From an uncultured Eubacteriales bacterium (lineage in GTDB: Bacteria; Bacillota; Clostridia; Oscillospirales; CAG-272), in the NCBI GenBank assembly GCA_900542425.1, contig UQNQ01000026.1:1-19589 (forward strand): a DNA stretch of 19,589 bases, read 5' to 3'. Below the pieces are notes generated by a model, which was not told the origin of the DNA, did no database searches, and saw only the letters and a program-made list of their open reading frames with translations. Both the position numbers and the translations under genes were made by a program. The stretch's first letter is position 1. Every line of letters starts with the position of its first letter. Positions 6,105-14,374 of the stretch are shown in pieces.

Positions 6105-8387
6105 TTATTCAGCTTTCTTGCCAAGCATGACGTCGACTTTCAGAATTTCGCCTGCAACGGGAGCAATCACGTTATTCTTTGGCGTAACCTTCCTGCCGTT
6201 TACGCAGAGTGACAAAACATCTGAGCCATTTCCATCCCCATGGAAGGTAACCTCATATGTGCATTCGCGAAATACCTTGGTAATGCCACATTCCCGCCAT
6301 GACAGTGGCAGACACGGATCGATGCGAAGGCCCTCAAGCTCCGGATGAAGTCCGAATACATATTCTACCGTGCTCTTAAGAAGCCATGAGCTTGATGCAG
6401 TACGCCAGCTCTGTCCCGGCGTACCGGCACGATATCCGGTTTCCGGTGCAAAATAGGAGTTGAACATCGCATACGGCTCGCCGCATTTGACGGCATACGT
6501 CGTATCAAACGGGAGCATTTTGCGAAGTCCCTCTTCCACACGGTCTGGGCGCCGTAAAATACTGTCGACCGCCAGCTTCCATGCAGAAGGATGAAGATAA
6601 ATACCGCCGTTATCCTGCACACCCGGCGATTTTTCCGCCATAGAGCCGATATAATCACGCTGATAAGAATACGCCGGATAGGCAAGGCGTATCCCGAGCG
6701 GTGTTTCCAGAATTTCTTCTGCACGGTCCATGGCGTCAGAGCCACGAGAAAGTCCGGCCAGCACCGACCAAAGCTGAGAAATCAAGAAAATTTTTCCCTC
6801 ATCGCAGTCCGCGCTGCCCATGATAATATCGTCATCCGTGCGCGCATAGATATAATAGCCGCCTTTCTCGTCCCAACCATATTTCTCGATGCGCTCCTCC
6901 ATGATTTTGCCGCGTTCTTCTGCGGTCTGCGCGTCCTCCTCACGTCCCAGCCAACGTGCAATCTCCGCGAATTGACGATTTGCACGGACCCATGCGATGG
7001 AAAGCCATACGGAAACACCCTTTCCTTTCAGTCCGGCAAAGTTCACGCAGTCGTTCCAGTCGCCGCCCCAGATACGGACAAGACCGTACAGTCCTTGGAA
7101 GTTGTATAAGAAATCAACGGAACGCTTGATATGCTCGTATACGGAAAATTCCTCCTCCGTATCATTGAATTTCACCGTTTCATAAAGCAGCGAGAGATCC
7201 CCGAGCTCTCTTATGATGGTATTCACGGCAAAAGTCATCCAAACCGTATTATCGGCGAAATTGCGGTCACGGATAGCGCCGTCGATGATCGTCCGAGGCG
7301 CGTATCCGCTCGCATACTGATAAGAAAGTACTCGTTTGATACGCTCCCACGCAAGTCTTGGATTTACCGCCGCAAGGCACTCCGTATCGCTCGTCATGTC
7401 GCGGTAACCGTTATGACGCACGCGCGCCCAACGGGAACCCATATCCGCTGCGTATTTCATCCAGCCGTTGATGAGATGATCAAAATTTTCCCACGGTGTC
7501 CGGATAGAAACGCCGCCCAAAACTTCTTTATATTTCTTCTCCATAGCGGAAAATTCCATCTCGACCGAATCCTTCGTCGGACGGACAATCTCCGCTTTGT
7601 CCAGCGCGACACCAAGCACAAAATGCACAGTATGGCTCTCACCGGGAGCGAGCGTGACGGTATTCTCCAGCGCAAGACAGAGCTTCTCCGAATTGCAGTC
7701 GCTGCCCGTACAGCCTCCCGTCTTCACAAGTGCTACAGGATGCTGTTCATCTCCATAAGGACCGATAAATGCATTGCGTCTTGAATCAAAACCTGAAACA
7801 TCATCCGAAGCCGTCATATATCCCCAGATATGACGATTGCGTTTGGAATACAGCTCATGATAATCATGCGCCCAAACTGCATTTTTATCCGCCATAAAGC
7901 CGCCGGTGCCAAGATTATAGCCCTGCGGACGATACGTACCGTCAAGCTCTGTTTTGGCATAGGAAACAAGCTTCAAACTTCTCTTGTCGCCGCTCTCATT
8001 TGTTAGAGTCACACTCCAGATCTCGCGTCTTCCCTCACAAGGAACAAAAACGCGTACTGCGCTCTTTATTCCGTTATAAGAAAGAGAAATGGTACTGAAT
8101 CCACATCCATGCAGACAGGAATAGTCCGTATAACCGTAGTCAATCGGCAAACCGAATAAACTCCAGAAGGAACCGTTTTCCGAAAGGAAAATATTCCTGT
8201 TTGATATCAGGAGAATCCGTCTGCCCATGTCATCCTGCGCAAGTCCTTCGCCGTAGCCGACTTGAGAGGTAAACGTTACATATTCATCGTTGAACATGTA
8301 GTTATACCAGTGACGCGGCGTATCCGGCTGCGTCACGGTAAAAGAGTCGTCCCCATTAAAATGTCCGTACCATTTGTAATCTTTCAT
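6105..8387 (-). CDS. GH94-like glycoside phosphorylase
   Basis: About 760 residues without a signal peptide, so cytoplasmic. The sequence has the glycosyltransferase-36/GH94 layout: an N-terminal beta-sandwich ('NYMFNDEYVTFTSQVGYGEG'), a helical linker, an (alpha/alpha)6 barrel ('DMTSDTECLAAVNPRLAW', 'DGAIRDRNFADNTVWM') and a C-terminal beta domain. The catalytic motif GGDWNDCVN puts the likely acid at Asp446, and 'GTPGQSWRTASSSW' is the phosphate-binding region. Such enzymes split beta-glucosides such as cellobiose, chitobiose or laminaribiose with phosphate; the substrate is not readable here. The start is uncertain: ATG 8387 lies 13 bases after GGAAAGG, and an in-frame TTG at 8399 is too close to it. 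It follows the M23 gene by 33 bases with no terminator between, so it is probably co-transcribed. Confidence 0.85.
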   Translation of the reverse strand: MKDYKWYGHFNGDDSFTVTQPDTPRHWYNYMFNDEYVTFTSQVGYGEGLAQDDMGRRILLISNRNIFLSENGSFWSLFGLPIDYGYTDYSCLHGCGFSTISLSYNGIKSAVRVFVPCEGRREIWSVTLTNESGDKRSLKLVSYAKTELDGTYRPQGYNLGTGGFMADKNAVWAHDYHELYSKRNRHIWGYMTASDDVSGFDSRRNAFIGPYGDEQHPVALVKTGGCTGSDCNSEKLCLALENTVTLAPGESHTVHFVLGVALDKAEIVRPTKDSVEMEFSAMEKKYKEVLGGVSIRTPWENFDHLINGWMKYAADMGSRWARVRHNGYRDMTSDTECLAAVNPRLAWERIKRVLSYQYASGYAPRTIIDGAIRDRNFADNTVWMTFAVNTIIRELGDLSLLYETVKFNDTEEEFSVYEHIKRSVDFLYNFQGLYGLVRIWGGDWNDCVNFAGLKGKGVSVWLSIAWVRANRQFAEIARWLGREEDAQTAEERGKIMEERIEKYGWDEKGGYYIYARTDDDIIMGSADCDEGKIFLISQLWSVLAGLSRGSDAMDRAEEILETPLGIRLAYPAYSYQRDYIGSMAEKSPGVQDNGGIYLHPSAWKLAVDSILRRPDRVEEGLRKMLPFDTTYAVKCGEPYAMFNSYFAPETGYRAGTPGQSWRTASSSWLLKSTVEYVFGLHPELEGLRIDPCLPLSWRECGITKVFRECTYEVTFHGDGNGSDVLSLCVNGRKVTPKNNVIAPVAGEILKVDVMLGKKAE

Positions 8388-8420
8388 AACATCATCCAAA
8401 CCTTTCCGAAGTATTTTATT

Positions 8421-9866
8421 CTAATAATTCCAGCGCGGTAAATAGTCCTTCGGATCAGCCTTTACGTATGTACTTCCGTTCCACACCCGGATTTCAAAAT
8501 GCAGATGTGTACCGGCAAACGGATTGTCCGGCGTCGGAACAGGAGATACACGTCCTGTATTGCCACTGTAACCGACAATCTCTCCTTTTGATACATAATC
8601 TCCAACCGAGACGGTACGACTTTTCAGATGTGCGTAATAGGACCGTGTTCCGTTTTCATGCTCGACTACGACATAGGTACCGTATGTCCAGCGCAGATCA
8701 CTTGTCGGAAGATCGCCCTCATCATACGCATAAACAACCGTCCCACTCATGACTGAAACAATTGGATTTCCGTACCAGACGCCGAAATCAATGCCTCCAT
8801 GATTATTTGACCCGCCGTAATCCTGCGTGACATTATAATCGTATCCGCCGTGTGCCGCATCAATATACGGCATTCCGAAGGTTTCTTCTTTTTTCGTACC
8901 GATAACAATGACCTCATTCTGCGGCTCGTGTACGGTACTCTTCACGAGCTCACGGGAAATTTCTTCGCCATGATAATACATAACCCGATAGGTATTTTCC
9001 GTATAGCCGTTGACGCCGACAATCCGCACTTCCCGAACGCCGTCCTCAAGCGTGGAATCATACTCATATTCTGTATCATATTCGACGATATCTTCATTTT
9101 TTGTGACCGTGATTTCACTTTGTGCCGGCTTGGTTCCGACACGGATAAGTCTTGAAATAGGAGCTGTTACCTTACTTGACACAAGCTCTCTTGATACTTC
9201 GATTCCCTTTTCATAGGTGATACGATATTCCGATGTTGTATAGCCGTTTGCGCCCTCCCGCACTACCGTTTCCTCATCGTCGTAAGCATCCGGATCATAC
9301 TCGTATTCCGTTTCGAAGGGCACTTCCTTTTCGGTTATGAAAATCGTACCATAGGTAGTCGTTTCCTTTGTTCCGATGACGATAACCTCATCCCTCGGCA
9401 AAAACAGAATTTCTTCCGTCCGGTCTACATCCGTAACTTCATCCACTTGATACGTGGTCACCACGGTAATCAATTTGCATCCGTCAATACCGGATATACG
9501 GGTTACGCTTTCGCCTTCATAGTATTCCTCGGAATATTCATATATCGTATCATACGGGATCGTTTCAAGGATTTCTTCTTTTTCTGTATGTATTTGCGGG
9601 ATCTCATCCGAAGGATCAAGGGGAGGAGAATCCGTATCCGGTGGTTCCGCAATATCAGTCGTCTCCAGAGCTGCCGTCGTTTCTGCAGACGCAAGCGGGG
9701 AGGTCTGCTCCGTTTGAATATCGGTATAAGCGGATGTCATGCGAGTATCAATCGGCTCCGGAGAATCGGAACAGGAAGTCAGATACAGCACAGCTGCTGA
9801 TGCAAGAAAAGACATCAGAAGTGCTTTTTTCCATTGCCGTCGAGAGGTATTGCGAACGTTTTTCAT
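8421..9866 (-). CDS. Lipoprotein with three G5 domains and M23 peptidase domain
   Basis: A 481-residue exported, lipid-anchored wall enzyme. The signal ends LTSC (Cys32). An acidic Ser/Thr/Pro-rich linker runs to about 93. Three G5-type repeats follow at roughly 94-166, 176-246 and 252-326, each with 'I.YDT.YEY' openings and 'V..VGTK' ends. A LytM/M23 domain covers about 340-470. Its zinc motifs are intact: His356..Asp360 (HGGID), His413 (YAHL), and His454 and His456 (HLHFE), so it should be an active peptidoglycan endopeptidase. G5 domains are thought to bind N-acetylglucosamine or glycan. ATG 9866 has AAGGAG 8 bases upstream. It is the first gene of a unit with the GH94 gene. Confidence 0.92.
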   Translation of the reverse strand: MKNVRNTSRRQWKKALLMSFLASAAVLYLTSCSDSPEPIDTRMTSAYTDIQTEQTSPLASAETTAALETTDIAEPPDTDSPPLDPSDEIPQIHTEKEEILETIPYDTIYEYSEEYYEGESVTRISGIDGCKLITVVTTYQVDEVTDVDRTEEILFLPRDEVIVIGTKETTTYGTIFITEKEVPFETEYEYDPDAYDDEETVVREGANGYTTSEYRITYEKGIEVSRELVSSKVTAPISRLIRVGTKPAQSEITVTKNEDIVEYDTEYEYDSTLEDGVREVRIVGVNGYTENTYRVMYYHGEEISRELVKSTVHEPQNEVIVIGTKKEETFGMPYIDAAHGGYDYNVTQDYGGSNNHGGIDFGVWYGNPIVSVMSGTVVYAYDEGDLPTSDLRWTYGTYVVVEHENGTRSYYAHLKSRTVSVGDYVSKGEIVGYSGNTGRVSPVPTPDNPFAGTHLHFEIRVWNGSTYVKADPKDYLPRWNY

Positions 9867-9899
9867 GGAAAGTTCTCCTTCATTTCAGTTACTGATTTT

Positions 9900-9929
9900 A
9901 TTATAAACTTTCCAGTATCTCTCTATCAA
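9900..9929 (-). promoter_or_regulatory. Promoter of the M23-GH94 unit
   Basis: On the minus strand, TTGATA (9924-9929) is separated by 18 bases from TATAAT (9900-9905), 34 bases before the start codon. Confidence 0.65.
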
Positions 9930-10265
9930 GGTAAAATAGTTTCCTGTAAAGGAAAATATTTTCATATCAGTCGTTCCCTTTTCAAACGCCCTGCACAATA
10001 CGATTCATCCATCGGTAATTTTTATCGGCAACTTGACAGAGCCCAAGTCATATCTCCTCTGTCATGCGAGACGATGCCGCCCTCATAACCTCACCATCAT
10101 TTTGAGATCATACAGTAAAAATTTGTCCGCACCATTTATGATATAAAACGTTTTTCCGTGTTACAGCACAAATTGGATCCTGCTTTTTCACAGCAGTACC
10201 GCCATCCGATACTGAAACACATCAGCATACGTTTTTCGCAAACACATCCAAAAGAAAATTTCTTT
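9930..10265. other. Intergenic region without a gene
   Basis: About 335 bases between the MATE stop and the M23 promoter. I see no coding frame with a ribosome site. The one structure is an 8-bp inverted repeat, TGACAGAG (10034-10041) with CTCTGTCA (10057-10064), 15 bases apart. It has no T run, so it is either an operator or chance. No clear terminator for the MATE gene was found. Confidence 0.4.
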
Positions 10266-11675
10266 CTAAGCAGTACATGCTCTCTTCTTTTCCTCCTCCA
10301 TACGCCGCATTTTTCGAAAGAAAGAAAGCGCCAGAGGAATGGCAATCAGAAAAGAAAGTACATCGGATGCCGCCTGTGTCATTTGTATACCCGTCACACC
10401 CCATAATCCGGCAAATATAAATAGCAGCGGGATGAAAAACAAGCCCTGTCTTGCGGCTGCAAGAATTGATGCCGGAAGCGCACAGCCAGTAGCCTGTAAC
10501 ATCATATTGGAAAGAGTGAGCCATGCATTCAGCGGAAGCACCGCACATTGCAGGCGCATACATAGAGTTCCGGCGGCAACGACATTCGGGTCATCCCGGA
10601 AAAGAGCAATCAGTTGCGGCGCAAAGACCGCAAGAGGAATGGCAGCAACAATTAAAACCGCCCCGGACAAAAAGAGACAAAACCGGAAAGCCTCCGATAC
10701 CCGCTTGTAATTTTTCGCCCCGTAATTAAACCCGCAAATCGGCTGAAATCCTTGTCCGAATCCAATAAGCGCCGAACTTGCGAACTGCATAATCCTTGTT
10801 GTGACGGAAATACCAGCAAGCATCGCAGCTCTTCCGTATTCGCTTGCCGCGCCATAAACGGATGCGGCGAAGTTCAAGCAAATCGCGGCAACGCTCGCAA
10901 GTCCCTGACGGCACAGTGAAGGAAAGCCTCCCCGGAAAATTTCTTTCAGGTATTCTCCGGTCGGTTTAAAATTTTTCAATTGAATTTTGACGTTGCCGCT
11001 GCGCGCAACGCCGATATAAAGAATCACAAACCCTACGAACTGACTGACAATGGTAGCAAGCGCCGCCCCAGGCACTTTCATTCCAAAGACAAACATGAAA
11101 AGAGGATCAAGCGCAACATTGATAACAACACCGGAAGTAATTCCAATCATCGCATAAAATGCGTTTCCCTGAAAACGAAGCTGGTTGTTGAGCACCAAGG
11201 ATGCCGTCATATAAGGGGCGCCTATCACGATATAAAATAGATAGCTCTCGATATACGGAAGAATTTCGTCAACCTCTCCTCCGTCATAAGACATCCCGCC
11301 AAGCAGAGCAGAAATCGGTGTCAAAAAAATAAAGCCTAAAATCATGATAATGACACCGAAAATAAAAGCAAGAAAAAATCCGTTTGCCGCCATAATGCCG
11401 GCTTTTTCGCCCTCTCTTGCGCCCAGCTTTCGTGAAATGTAATTCCCGGACCCATGTCCGAAGAAAAAGCCAAAGGCCTGGATCAGCGTCATAAAGGAAA
11501 ATGCCGCTCCCACTGCCGCGGTAGCGTTCGTATCCTCCAACATACCGACATAATAGGTATCCACCATATTGTAAAGTGAAGTAACAAGCATGCTGATTAC
11601 GGTTGGCACTGAGAGCCTCAGAACCAATCCCGGAATCGGACTTTGTGTCAATTGCTGATATTTATCCTGCGTAAT
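10266..11675 (-). CDS. MATE-family multidrug/cation antiporter, ATT start
   Basis: About 469 residues with roughly twelve hydrophobic helices, two MatE repeats in tandem. The helix 1 region is 'LSVPTVISMLVTSLYNMVDTYYVG' and is typical of the family. It exports drugs or metabolites in exchange for Na+ or H+; the substrate is unknown. The annotated-style TTG at 11651 has no ribosome site. Eight codons upstream, an ATT at 11673-11675 has AAGGA seven bases before it. The added residues give 'TQDKYQQLTQSPIPGL', the usual opening of Clostridia MATE proteins. I therefore place the start at 11675, with a rare ATT codon. It is a single gene with a clear promoter at 11704-11732. Confidence 0.9.
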   Translation of the reverse strand: MTQDKYQQLTQSPIPGLVLRLSVPTVISMLVTSLYNMVDTYYVGMLEDTNATAAVGAAFSFMTLIQAFGFFFGHGSGNYISRKLGAREGEKAGIMAANGFFLAFIFGVIIMILGFIFLTPISALLGGMSYDGGEVDEILPYIESYLFYIVIGAPYMTASLVLNNQLRFQGNAFYAMIGITSGVVINVALDPLFMFVFGMKVPGAALATIVSQFVGFVILYIGVARSGNVKIQLKNFKPTGEYLKEIFRGGFPSLCRQGLASVAAICLNFAASVYGAASEYGRAAMLAGISVTTRIMQFASSALIGFGQGFQPICGFNYGAKNYKRVSEAFRFCLFLSGAVLIVAAIPLAVFAPQLIALFRDDPNVVAAGTLCMRLQCAVLPLNAWLTLSNMMLQATGCALPASILAAARQGLFFIPLLFIFAGLWGVTGIQMTQAASDVLSFLIAIPLALSFFRKMRRMEEEKKRACTA

Positions 11676-11703
11676 AAGACATTCCTTCTTTCATATACCG
11701 ATT

Positions 11704-11732
11704 ATTATATCTTATATTTCAATGAAATTCAA
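11704..11732 (-). promoter_or_regulatory. Promoter of the MATE gene
   Basis: On the minus strand, TTGAAT (11727-11732) is separated by 17 bases from TATAAT (11704-11709). The expected transcript start leaves a leader of only about 20 bases before the ATT start, just enough for the AAGAAGGA ribosome site. Confidence 0.7.
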
Positions 11733-11810
11733 CATCAAATGAAAAGATTTAGGAAGAATTTTTTCAAACTATTTGTTGAAAATTCAAGGGAATTCATATT
11801 TCAAACCATA

Positions 11811-11852
11811 CAAAAACACGCCGATACTGGTAAAATCAGATGCCGGCGTGTT
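11811..11852 (-). terminator. Terminator after the coding remnant
   Basis: On the minus strand, AACACGCCG pairs perfectly over nine bases with CGGCGTGTT and is followed by TTTTTG. It lies 18 bases after the stop of the remnant at 11870-11947, and 150 bases after the lipoprotein gene. It would end lipoprotein transcription too. Confidence 0.8.
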
Positions 11853-11869
11853 ATGATAATATGCTTCGG

Positions 11870-11947
11870 TTATTCATCAACAGTCAGATTTCGAGCGCTG
11901 TCATTCCAAGTTCCATCCTCGGCTGTCCTTTCAAAATTTGAGACGGA
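11870..11947 (-). pseudogene. C-terminal coding remnant, 25 codons
   Basis: A minus-strand open stretch, bounded upstream by an in-frame TGA (11948-11950), reads 25 codons ending 'TAEDGTWNDSARNLTVDE' and TAA. It has no start codon. A strong terminator stands right after it, as behind a real gene. The composition looks like a genuine protein end. I do not recognise the parent. It may be the tail of a gene lost by deletion when the lipoprotein gene was placed here, or simply a chance open frame. Confidence 0.3.
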
Positions 11948-12003
11948 TCACACGTTTCCTATACCATAGGTTCAGAGAAAATTCATGTCTTATCATGCCA
12001 TTT

Positions 12004-12762
12004 TCATGTGAATACATCTACTACTTCAAACGATACCGTAGCCGAAAGATTACAATCATTTTGAGTTTCGGTTCCGTGATCAGTCAAAGCATATAAAAAA
12101 GAAATCGTTCCTTCAAAATCACAGATACCATTCTCATAAATGCCGCTGTCATAAAGCTGAATCCCTGCCGTATAAGAATTCCCGTCGGCAGGAAGATCAA
12201 AATTTTCAGAGCTTTCACTTCCGGCAGCAAGTTTCAGTGTCCAATCATAGCTTTGATCCGGTTCTATTTCCCAAACATCAATCGTTTCCGGACAATCAAA
12301 CGCAAAAGCGCTGGAATTTAGCCGGTTTCCTTTTCCATCCGAGATATCAAAAAAGATCTCATGATTATGTTTTTCTGAAGAATGCCGGCACCACGTTGGC
12401 AAGCACTGATAAAATGAGTTTTCCGACGTATTACTGATTTGAACATCGACAAGAAAATATTCGTTGTTTTTTACGTAAAATGTTTTCCCTAAGCTCTCAC
12501 TTGCGTATCCATGAAGCGTAATTTCCATTTTCAATCCGTCTTCATTTTCCGAAACAATGGTGCGTAAAACAGGCGTTTCATCTGTCGGCGAAACAAAAGG
12601 CGGTTCAGTTTCGGTATCGGAGTCCTCAGTAGCAGATGTTTGCGTCGTACTTTCTCTTGTTTCCTCTTTACTCGACGTCGTTTCATCGGCATCATGGTTA
12701 CAGGAAGCCAAACAGCTCATGATAATCAACAGACCGAATAAAAATAACAATGTTTTTTTCAT
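12004..12762 (-). CDS. Unrecognised lipoprotein
   Basis: A 252-residue exported lipoprotein. The signal peptide is 'MKKTLLFLFGLLIIMSCLASC' less its last residue plus the lipobox CLASC, with Cys21 as the lipidated residue. A Ser/Thr/Glu-rich linker covers about 22-60. A beta-rich domain of about 190 residues follows, with an alternating hydrophobic pattern ('KMEITLHGYA', 'EYFLVDVQISNTS', 'ATVSFEVVDVF') that suggests an immunoglobulin-like or DUF4352-like sandwich. It has no catalytic motif I can name. The pattern 'ISNTSENSFY' resembles domains that describe folding rather than activity. The start has GGAAGGAG 8 bases upstream. The promoter at 12831-12859 is a perfect consensus, so the gene is probably well expressed. 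Confidence 0.8.
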   Translation of the reverse strand: MKKTLLFLFGLLIIMSCLASCNHDADETTSSKEETRESTTQTSATEDSDTETEPPFVSPTDETPVLRTIVSENEDGLKMEITLHGYASESLGKTFYVKNNEYFLVDVQISNTSENSFYQCLPTWCRHSSEKHNHEIFFDISDGKGNRLNSSAFAFDCPETIDVWEIEPDQSYDWTLKLAAGSESSENFDLPADGNSYTAGIQLYDSGIYENGICDFEGTISFLYALTDHGTETQNDCNLSATVSFEVVDVFT

Positions 12763-12830
12763 ATATACTCTCCTTCCTATATGTTTATTGAATGCTCCAA
12801 GCTATATTGCAGTAAATATATTCCACATCA

Positions 12831-12859
12831 ATTATAGATTTATATCTTGGTTTTGTCAA
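12831..12859 (-). promoter_or_regulatory. Perfect consensus promoter of the lipoprotein gene
   Basis: On the minus strand, TTGACA (12854-12859), 17 bases, TATAAT (12831-12836). Both boxes and the spacing are exact. The leader is about 65 bases long. Confidence 0.85.
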
Positions 12860-13027
12860 TAATTCTCATATATTTCTTCTCTTAAGCATACAAATATTTT
12901 GCATTTGGAAATTTCAAACTTCCGATCTTCTATTGGTATTTTCATGTTTTTTGAGCAACGGCAGCACTGCAAAAATAACAGCAAAAAACGCATAAACATA
13001 AAAGTATAAAACGCTATTTTGCAACAA

Positions 13028-13066
13028 AACAAAAAAGCCCCGAACGCAAAAACGCGTGTCGAGGCT
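13028..13066 (-). terminator. Terminator behind the tRNA remnant
   Basis: On the minus strand, AGCCTCGACACGCG pairs with GCGTTCGGGGCT around TTTTT, with one or two mismatches, and ends in TTTTTTG. It lies a few bases after the CCA end of the tRNA remnant. Confidence 0.75.
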
Positions 13067-13072
13067 ATCGAC

Positions 13073-13100
13073 TGGTGGGAGCAGATGGGTTCGAACCCTC
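13073..13100 (-). pseudogene. 3' end of a tRNA (T arm, acceptor strand, CCA)
   Basis: On the minus strand the order is GAGGG, T loop TTCGAAC, CCATC, acceptor strand TGCTCCC, discriminator A, then CCA. This is the last 28 bases of a tRNA. The T stem has one G-A mismatch. No matching GGGAGCA acceptor strand, D arm or anticodon arm is found upstream, so the tRNA is not complete. A terminator follows it, as behind a real tRNA gene. Tails of this kind are left when an integrative element recombines in a tRNA 3' end. GGGAGCN acceptors occur in Clostridia tRNA-Val, but I do not assign the identity. Confidence 0.5.
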
Positions 13101-13193
13101 GTAATACAAGACTCCCGAACCGAAAAATTGTTATCGTATTTTCTGCTACAATAATGTGAAATATTGGATATCATTTTCTGTGATTACATCAGA

Positions 13194-14072
13194 TTACATT
13201 CCACAGTATTTTTTTGCAAGCAAAGCGTAAAACGTTACCCACTTGTCATTCTTTCCCGGCTTTGCCATTTTAATATAGGGCTTTGTCAAGGATCCATCAA
13301 GAATATACTTTCCATTGTCATCGCACTTGTTTTCAAGCACTTTCCATGCGCGTTTACATTCGGGAGCTCTGCCCTTGCCTAATACTGATAAAGCGTAAAG
13401 TATCATATGCAATCCGATTCGGGTGGCTACCGGTGGGTGAAAAGTGCTTCCCATTTCACTTTTAACAATACTTGATAAATCATCGTGTCTATATAAAACA
13501 TCACGACCAAGAAAATAGCCTACAATACCATTAATCTGCGGACAATCAAGCCCTTTTTTGAACATTTCCGCTGTAAGTAAAAGGTAACTTGTTGTCATTT
13601 GGAAACAACTCTTATGGGGAGTATTAGGTTTATTGATTTTAGGATTTTTACTGATGCAGGGAAAACCACCGTCGCTTTGTTGAGTAGCGAGAACTGACTG
13701 CAATTCCTTTTTTACTGCAGAACATTCCGCGTATCCCAGTGCTACAAGATTGCGCAATAAAAATCCTTCACCGCAACCGTCACGAAAATTAGTATTGGCA
13801 ATAAGTCGTTCCACATATCGGTCAATATCAACGTCCTCACGGGTCAATCCATATTCGGCAAGAGCGCTGAGCGCGTGAGAGTCTGCATAGTCTTTACCTA
13901 TGTCAAACAAAGACATCGCGGATTTTACATGATTAGACGATAGGAGTTCTTTATGAGTTAGTTTTTCTTCCTCACTGCCTTTTTTTATATCAAGGAGTTC
14001 GGTTTGGGTGCGATATTTTACAGCCGGGTCAGTATCTTCTAAAAGCCATTGTATGACAGCATTCTGATTCAT
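13194..14072 (-). CDS. Alpha/alpha-toroid protein (prenyltransferase/squalene-cyclase fold)
   Basis: 292 residues, soluble, without a signal peptide. The opening 'WLLEDTDPAVKYRTQTELLD' and repeated helix pairs ('GFLLRNLVALGYAE', 'LQSVLATQQSDGGFP', 'SYLLLTAEMF', 'LHMILYALSVLGKG') fit the terpenoid-cyclase/prenyltransferase toroid. The QxxDGGF motif is typical of that fold. The DxDD of a true squalene-hopene cyclase is not seen, so catalytic activity is doubtful. Proteins like this in Firmicutes are usually uncharacterised. ATG 14072 has AGGAGG ten bases upstream. The gene is more AT-rich than its neighbours and lies between a broken tRNA and an intact tRNA, which hints at horizontal origin. 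Confidence 0.75.
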   Translation of the reverse strand: MNQNAVIQWLLEDTDPAVKYRTQTELLDIKKGSEEEKLTHKELLSSNHVKSAMSLFDIGKDYADSHALSALAEYGLTREDVDIDRYVERLIANTNFRDGCGEGFLLRNLVALGYAECSAVKKELQSVLATQQSDGGFPCISKNPKINKPNTPHKSCFQMTTSYLLLTAEMFKKGLDCPQINGIVGYFLGRDVLYRHDDLSSIVKSEMGSTFHPPVATRIGLHMILYALSVLGKGRAPECKRAWKVLENKCDDNGKYILDGSLTKPYIKMAKPGKNDKWVTFYALLAKKYCGM

Positions 14073-14340
14073 CCTAAAATATCCTCCTAATTTTGTAACG
14101 ATTTACTCAACAATTCATAATATCTATCTCATGACTGAGTGATATTTTTATTTTCAAGAACCAACTTAATATATCTGACAACTATATTGGATTTCTCTTT
14201 ATATTAAAATAACATAAAAAATCATAATCGTCAAGCTATTAAATGTTTTTTAAAGTCTCGTAATATACAAATGAAATATCTCGCTTTGCTCGATATGAAA
14301 CAGCAAAGCTATTTCACTTGACCGAAGAGTAACTTTCATT
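14073..14340. other. AT-rich intergenic region with a REP-like palindrome
   Basis: The first 190 bases are AT-rich, with no clear promoter hexamers. At about 14272-14318, GAAAT..CTTTGCT and AGCAAAG..ATTTC form a nested inverted repeat. It contains CTCGCTTTGCTCGATAT, a kind of short palindrome that I recall as dispersed in Clostridia genomes. Only one copy is in the window, so its repeat nature cannot be confirmed here. Confidence 0.35.
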
Positions 14341-14373
14341 AAAAAAAGCACTTGCTAAAGCAAGTGCTTTTTT
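14341..14373 (-). terminator. Terminator of tRNA-Arg
   Basis: GCACTTGC (14348-14355) pairs perfectly with GCAAGTGC (14360-14367) around TAAA, flanked by A and T tracts. It starts one base after the CCA end of the tRNA on the minus strand. Confidence 0.9.
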
Positions 14374-14374
14374 C

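Noticed and set aside
10034..10064. Inverted repeat as a terminator for the MATE gene
   Set aside because: It is more than 200 bases from the stop and has no T run on either strand.
12914..13174. Minus-strand 86-codon frame ending in a hydrophobic segment
   Set aside because: Its first half runs through the tRNA tail and its terminator, and there is no ribosome site at any start, including the short ATG-started frame of 47 codons nearby. It might hold a remnant of a membrane protein end, but this cannot be supported.
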